9,094 bases of DNA from Planctomycetota bacterium (GTDB lineage Bacteria; Planctomycetota; Planctomycetia; Pirellulales; UBA7805), in contig JAUWIQ010000049.1 in assembly GCA_030605285.1 (NCBI GenBank), positions 1 to 9,094 on the forward strand. Direction: 5' to 3'. Both the position numbers and the translations under genes were made by a program. Of this stretch, positions 6,379-9,094 are shown piece after piece. The notes below the pieces were generated by a model. That model did not search any database. It saw only the letters and a program-made list of their open reading frames with translations, and had not been told where the DNA came from. Numbering within the stretch: position 1 is the stretch's first letter; every line of letters starts with the position of its first letter.

Positions 6379-7732
6379 TTGTCTTTCCATTCTGTACTTG
6401 AGACACCGTATTTTCCTGTTTCGGCATGCTACCCCGTCGCACTGTTTTTATGTGGACTTCCGGATCCCCGGTGATCAGCCGTGACTGCCGCGTATGCCGC
6501 ACATAATTCCAGAACCAGTCAAAGAAGACAATCATTTTGTTACCAAAGCCAACAAGGAACATGGCATGGACGAGATTCCATGCCAACCAACCCAAAAAGC
6601 CATCCAGGTGGGTTTTACCAATCGCCGCAATCGCGTTACCCCGACCCACCATGGCCATCGATCCTTTATCGTGATAGCTAAAGGCGGGTCTGTCTTCCAA
6701 GCCGACACCTTTTAGATCCTTACGGATAATCCTGGCCACAAAATCTCCGGCCTGGATTGCTCCCTGCGCCACGCCCGGAACCGGTTGGTCGGTCGCAGCA
6801 TCGATGGCAGCGGCCGCATCGCCGATCACAAACGCTTCGGGATGATTGGAAATCGATAGATCGGATCGAACCACGACGCGTCCTCCCCGATCAATTTCTA
6901 CGCCTAGGGTCTTGGCGACCGCCTGTCCTTGTACACCTGCGGCCCAAAAAATGTTTTCTGCGACAATCCGTTCCTCGCCGATTACCACACCCTCGTCTGT
7001 TACATCCGTAACCAGCGTATTGAGCCGAATTTCAATCCCCGCCTTTTCGAGAACCTGCTGAGCTCGCTGCGCCAAGTCCTCCGGCATGGAAGGCACGAGA
7101 CGATCGGCACCTTGGATGAGAATCACACGGGCATTGGCGGTATCGATGTTGTGAAAATCTTTGGGTAATGTCTTGGACGCTAATTCCATAATAGCGCCCG
7201 CCAACTCCATTCCGGTAGGGCCTCCGCCCACAATGATAAAGGTCAACTTAGCCATCTGCGAAGCTTTATCCTCCTCCCACTCCGCTTCTTCAAACGCCAA
7301 TAACACGCGGCGACGGATCTCGAGGGCATCGTCAACCGATTTTAGACCTGGCGCATGCTCGCGATACTCGTCATGGCCGAAATACGACTGCCGCGCACCC
7401 GTAGCCACTACCAAATAATCGTAGAAGATTTCTGCACCATTTACATTGACACATTTACGATCCAGGTCGATTGCAGCCACTTCCCCCAACGCAACATCAC
7501 AGTTCTTTTGCTTGCAGAGAATTTTGCGAATCGGAAAGGCAATGTTATTGGGTTCTAATTCGGCTGTCGCCACCTGATAGAGTAGTGGTTGGAAGAGATG
7601 ATAGTTGCGTCGATCGATCAGGGTAATAGAAACCGGTTCCTCTTTGAGTCCTTTGGCAGCATGCAGGCCCCCAAATCCGCCACCAATAATGACAACATGA
7701 GGCCGCGAAGAACCGGCCTTCTGATTGATCAT
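6371..7732 (-). CDS. ndh: Type II NADH dehydrogenase (NDH-2), NADH:quinone oxidoreductase
   Basis: A single-subunit flavoenzyme on the inner face of the membrane that passes electrons from NADH through FAD to quinone without proton pumping. The product has 453 residues. It shows an FAD-binding VVIIGGGFGG (13-22), the YHLFQPLLYQVAT segment (44-56) typical of NDH-2, a VVATGA element (108-113), an NAD-binding IIVGGGPTGMELAG (166-179), FVIGDAAA (301-308) and PVPGVAQGAIQAG (317-329). A C-terminal hydrophobic, aromatic region (about 379-410, FLGWLAWNLVHAMFLVGFGN) would anchor it to the membrane. The start is the ATG at 7732, preceded by AGGGAG; the frame stays open upstream to a TTG at 7783, but those residues are not part of the conserved protein. 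It lies 51 bases after the malic enzyme stop and overlaps gad by 8 bases, so it can re-oxidise the NADH made by malic enzyme. The last 30 or so residues are polar and variable. Confidence 0.94.
   Translation of the reverse strand: MINQKAGSSRPHVVIIGGGFGGLHAAKGLKEEPVSITLIDRRNYHLFQPLLYQVATAELEPNNIAFPIRKILCKQKNCDVALGEVAAIDLDRKCVNVNGAEIFYDYLVVATGARQSYFGHDEYREHAPGLKSVDDALEIRRRVLLAFEEAEWEEDKASQMAKLTFIIVGGGPTGMELAGAIMELASKTLPKDFHNIDTANARVILIQGADRLVPSMPEDLAQRAQQVLEKAGIEIRLNTLVTDVTDEGVVIGEERIVAENIFWAAGVQGQAVAKTLGVEIDRGGRVVVRSDLSISNHPEAFVIGDAAAAIDAATDQPVPGVAQGAIQAGDFVARIIRKDLKGVGLEDRPAFSYHDKGSMAMVGRGNAIAAIGKTHLDGFLGWLAWNLVHAMFLVGFGNKMIVFFDWFWNYVRHTRQSRLITGDPEVHIKTVRRGSMPKQENTVSQVQNGKTND
6383..6388 (-). 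promoter_or_regulatory. Ribosome binding site for gad inside the ndh coding end
   Basis: GGAAAG on the minus strand lies four bases before the ATG at 6378, within the last codons of ndh. It decides between the ATGs at 6378 and 6390 and fits translational coupling with ndh. Confidence 0.55.
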
Positions 7733-7783
7733 AACTCCCTGCCTGACTTTTTTTATAATGAACGCCAAATGGGAAGACGGCAA

Positions 7784-9094
7784 TCATGCCAGTTTCAGAG
7801 GACGGTATTCGGGTGCCCACATCGTCTCGTCGATTTTTTTCTCGAGCACATCTTCGGATATTGCTTCGGCCAAACCCTGTTTTTGAGCTTCGGCAGCCAC
7901 GGCCATTGCGATGTGCTTTGAGACAATGCGCATATCATCCAGTTTCGGCAGCAGTGATGCGTGATGGTCTTTCAGCGCGGGAGAAACTTCTCGCAAGGCC
8001 ATGCCAGCCACCATGAACATCTCATCCACCACGCGCTTCGCCCCGACCGCACAGATTGCCAAACCCATTGCCGGGAAAATATAGCTGTTGTTGCACTGCG
8101 CAATCACAAATTCTTTGCCACCATATTCAACCGGATCGAACGGACTTCCTGTGGCAATGATCGCCTTCCCATCTGTCCACTTGAGCAGATCCGCCGGTGT
8201 CGCCTCAGCACGAGAGGTTGGGTTGGAAAGCGGAAAAATAATTGGCCGCTCAACATGACCAGCCATGTCGCGAATAATATCCTCCGTAAACAGTCCACCC
8301 TGGCCCGTCACACCTACCAATACATGCGGCTTGAAATTCCGCACAACATCCGCAAGACCAATGGAAGTCGTGGTATCGCAGTCCCAATCGGCCAAGTCCT
8401 CAACATTCTGGCAAAGGAACTTGAGATTCTCACTCACATCGTCACGATTATCACACAACAAACCATGCTGATCGACCACCAGACAGTGTTGTCGAGCTTT
8501 GTCCTCACTGAGGCCCTCGCGAACCATCGTACGACGCAGTTGCTGAGTAATGCCCATTCCCGCTGAGCCGGCACCCACCATCACAACCCGAGTATCGACG
8601 GCTGATCCTTTGGCAACCTCCACTGCCGAAAGAATTGTGCCGGTCGCCACGGCTGCCGTACCTTGGATATCATCGTTAAAAGTACATAGTCGGTCTCGAT
8701 AGCGCGCCAGGATCGGCACCGCATCAACCGAAGCAAAGTCCTCCCATTGAAGCAGCACATCAGGAAATCGCTCCATGACCGCCTGGACAAATAGTTCGAT
8801 AAAATCATCGTACTGCTTGTCCCGAATACGCTCATTTTTCCAACCAATGTAGCTGGGATCGGCAAGGCGTTCTTTATTATTTGTCCCCAGATCCAAAAGG
8901 ATGGGCAATGTTCTCTCCGGTGGAATACCCCCGCAGAGCGTGTAAAGAGAGAGCTTGCCGATAGGAATCCCCATACCCCCAGCGCCCTGATCTCCAAGGC
9001 CAAGAATCCGTTCGCCATCGGTGACGACAATGACATCAATTTCTCGATCAATATTGGCAAGAATTTTGCCCATAACCTCTCGTTCAGGATAAGA
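7784..9094 (-). CDS. maeA: NAD-type malic enzyme, 5' end cut by window edge
   Basis: Oxidatively decarboxylates L-malate to pyruvate and CO2 with reduction of NAD(P). The visible 436 residues match the E. coli MaeA (SfcA) type, which is about 565 residues long, so roughly the first 120-130 are outside the window. The frame is open to base 9094: the codons before the ATG at 9073 read SYPEREV, matching the SYPEGKE region of MaeA, so that ATG is internal despite a GAGAGG before it. Counting from the 9073 ATG: VTDGERILGLGDQG (17-30), IPIGKLSLY with the catalytic Lys40, the metal ligands E111, D112 and D135 (LLQWEDF, FNDDIQGTA), the dinucleotide loop VGAGSAGMG (166-174), then LSNPTSRAEATP and ATGSPFDPV. 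The upstream catalytic Tyr is not visible. NAD rather than NADP preference is inferred from family similarity. It is the first visible gene of a probable operon with ndh and gad; its promoter lies outside the window. Confidence 0.95.
   Translation of the reverse strand, partial: SYPEREVMGKILANIDREIDVIVVTDGERILGLGDQGAGGMGIPIGKLSLYTLCGGIPPERTLPILLDLGTNNKERLADPSYIGWKNERIRDKQYDDFIELFVQAVMERFPDVLLQWEDFASVDAVPILARYRDRLCTFNDDIQGTAAVATGTILSAVEVAKGSAVDTRVVMVGAGSAGMGITQQLRRTMVREGLSEDKARQHCLVVDQHGLLCDNRDDVSENLKFLCQNVEDLADWDCDTTTSIGLADVVRNFKPHVLVGVTGQGGLFTEDIIRDMAGHVERPIIFPLSNPTSRAEATPADLLKWTDGKAIIATGSPFDPVEYGGKEFVIAQCNNSYIFPAMGLAICAVGAKRVVDEMFMVAGMALREVSPALKDHHASLLPKLDDMRIVSKHIAMAVAAEAQKQGLAEAISEDVLEKKIDETMWAPEYRPLKLA

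Overview
The window looks like a chromosomal segment of a Gram-negative-type bacterium, most likely a planctomycete. The grounds are a secreted prepilin-like protein with an FTLVELLVV cleavage site and a C-terminal NVLYADGHV segment, a protein type abundant in Planctomycetota, and two small membrane-anchored, Arg/Gln/Glu-rich TPEQ-type proteins of a kind common there. This placement rests on protein style only; there is no rRNA or marker gene to confirm it.

Left half (1-4860): a loose collection of short genes on both strands, nearly all with a signal peptide or N-terminal membrane anchor. In order they are: a secreted SNase-like protein (minus) whose nuclease active site looks dismantled; a 507-base gap without a recognisable gene; a lone type IV prepilin-like protein followed by a membrane-anchored charged protein (both plus); a second membrane-anchored TPEQ-type protein facing them (minus); then, after a pair of divergent candidate promoters, a small His-rich hypothetical protein and an exported PDZ-domain protein (both plus). 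No transposase, integrase, phage gene, CRISPR array, tRNA or rRNA was found.

Right half (4958-9094): a compact minus-strand metabolic cluster, transcribed in the order malic enzyme, type II NADH dehydrogenase, glutamate decarboxylase. Malic enzyme and ndh are 51 bases apart, and ndh and gad overlap by 8 bases, so they are probably co-transcribed. Malic enzyme decarboxylates malate and makes NADH, NDH-2 re-oxidises NADH to the quinone pool without pumping protons, and glutamate decarboxylase consumes a cytoplasmic proton per turnover. Together they suggest a decarboxylation, redox and pH-balancing unit (inference). The malic enzyme gene is cut by the right window edge: its frame is open to base 9094 and the N-terminal part is missing. 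The last codons and stop of the glutamate decarboxylase gene are duplicated as a perfect 17-base tandem repeat.

Three starts differ from the longest possible reading frames: the minus-strand TPEQ protein (3437), ndh (7732) and gad (6378). Each choice is supported by a Shine-Dalgarno sequence and by where the conserved protein begins. I see no clear evidence for a wholly new multi-gene system. The most unusual items are the degenerate nuclease with its basic linker, the pair of convergent TPEQ proteins, the tandem repeat at the gad stop and the malic enzyme-ndh-gad arrangement.
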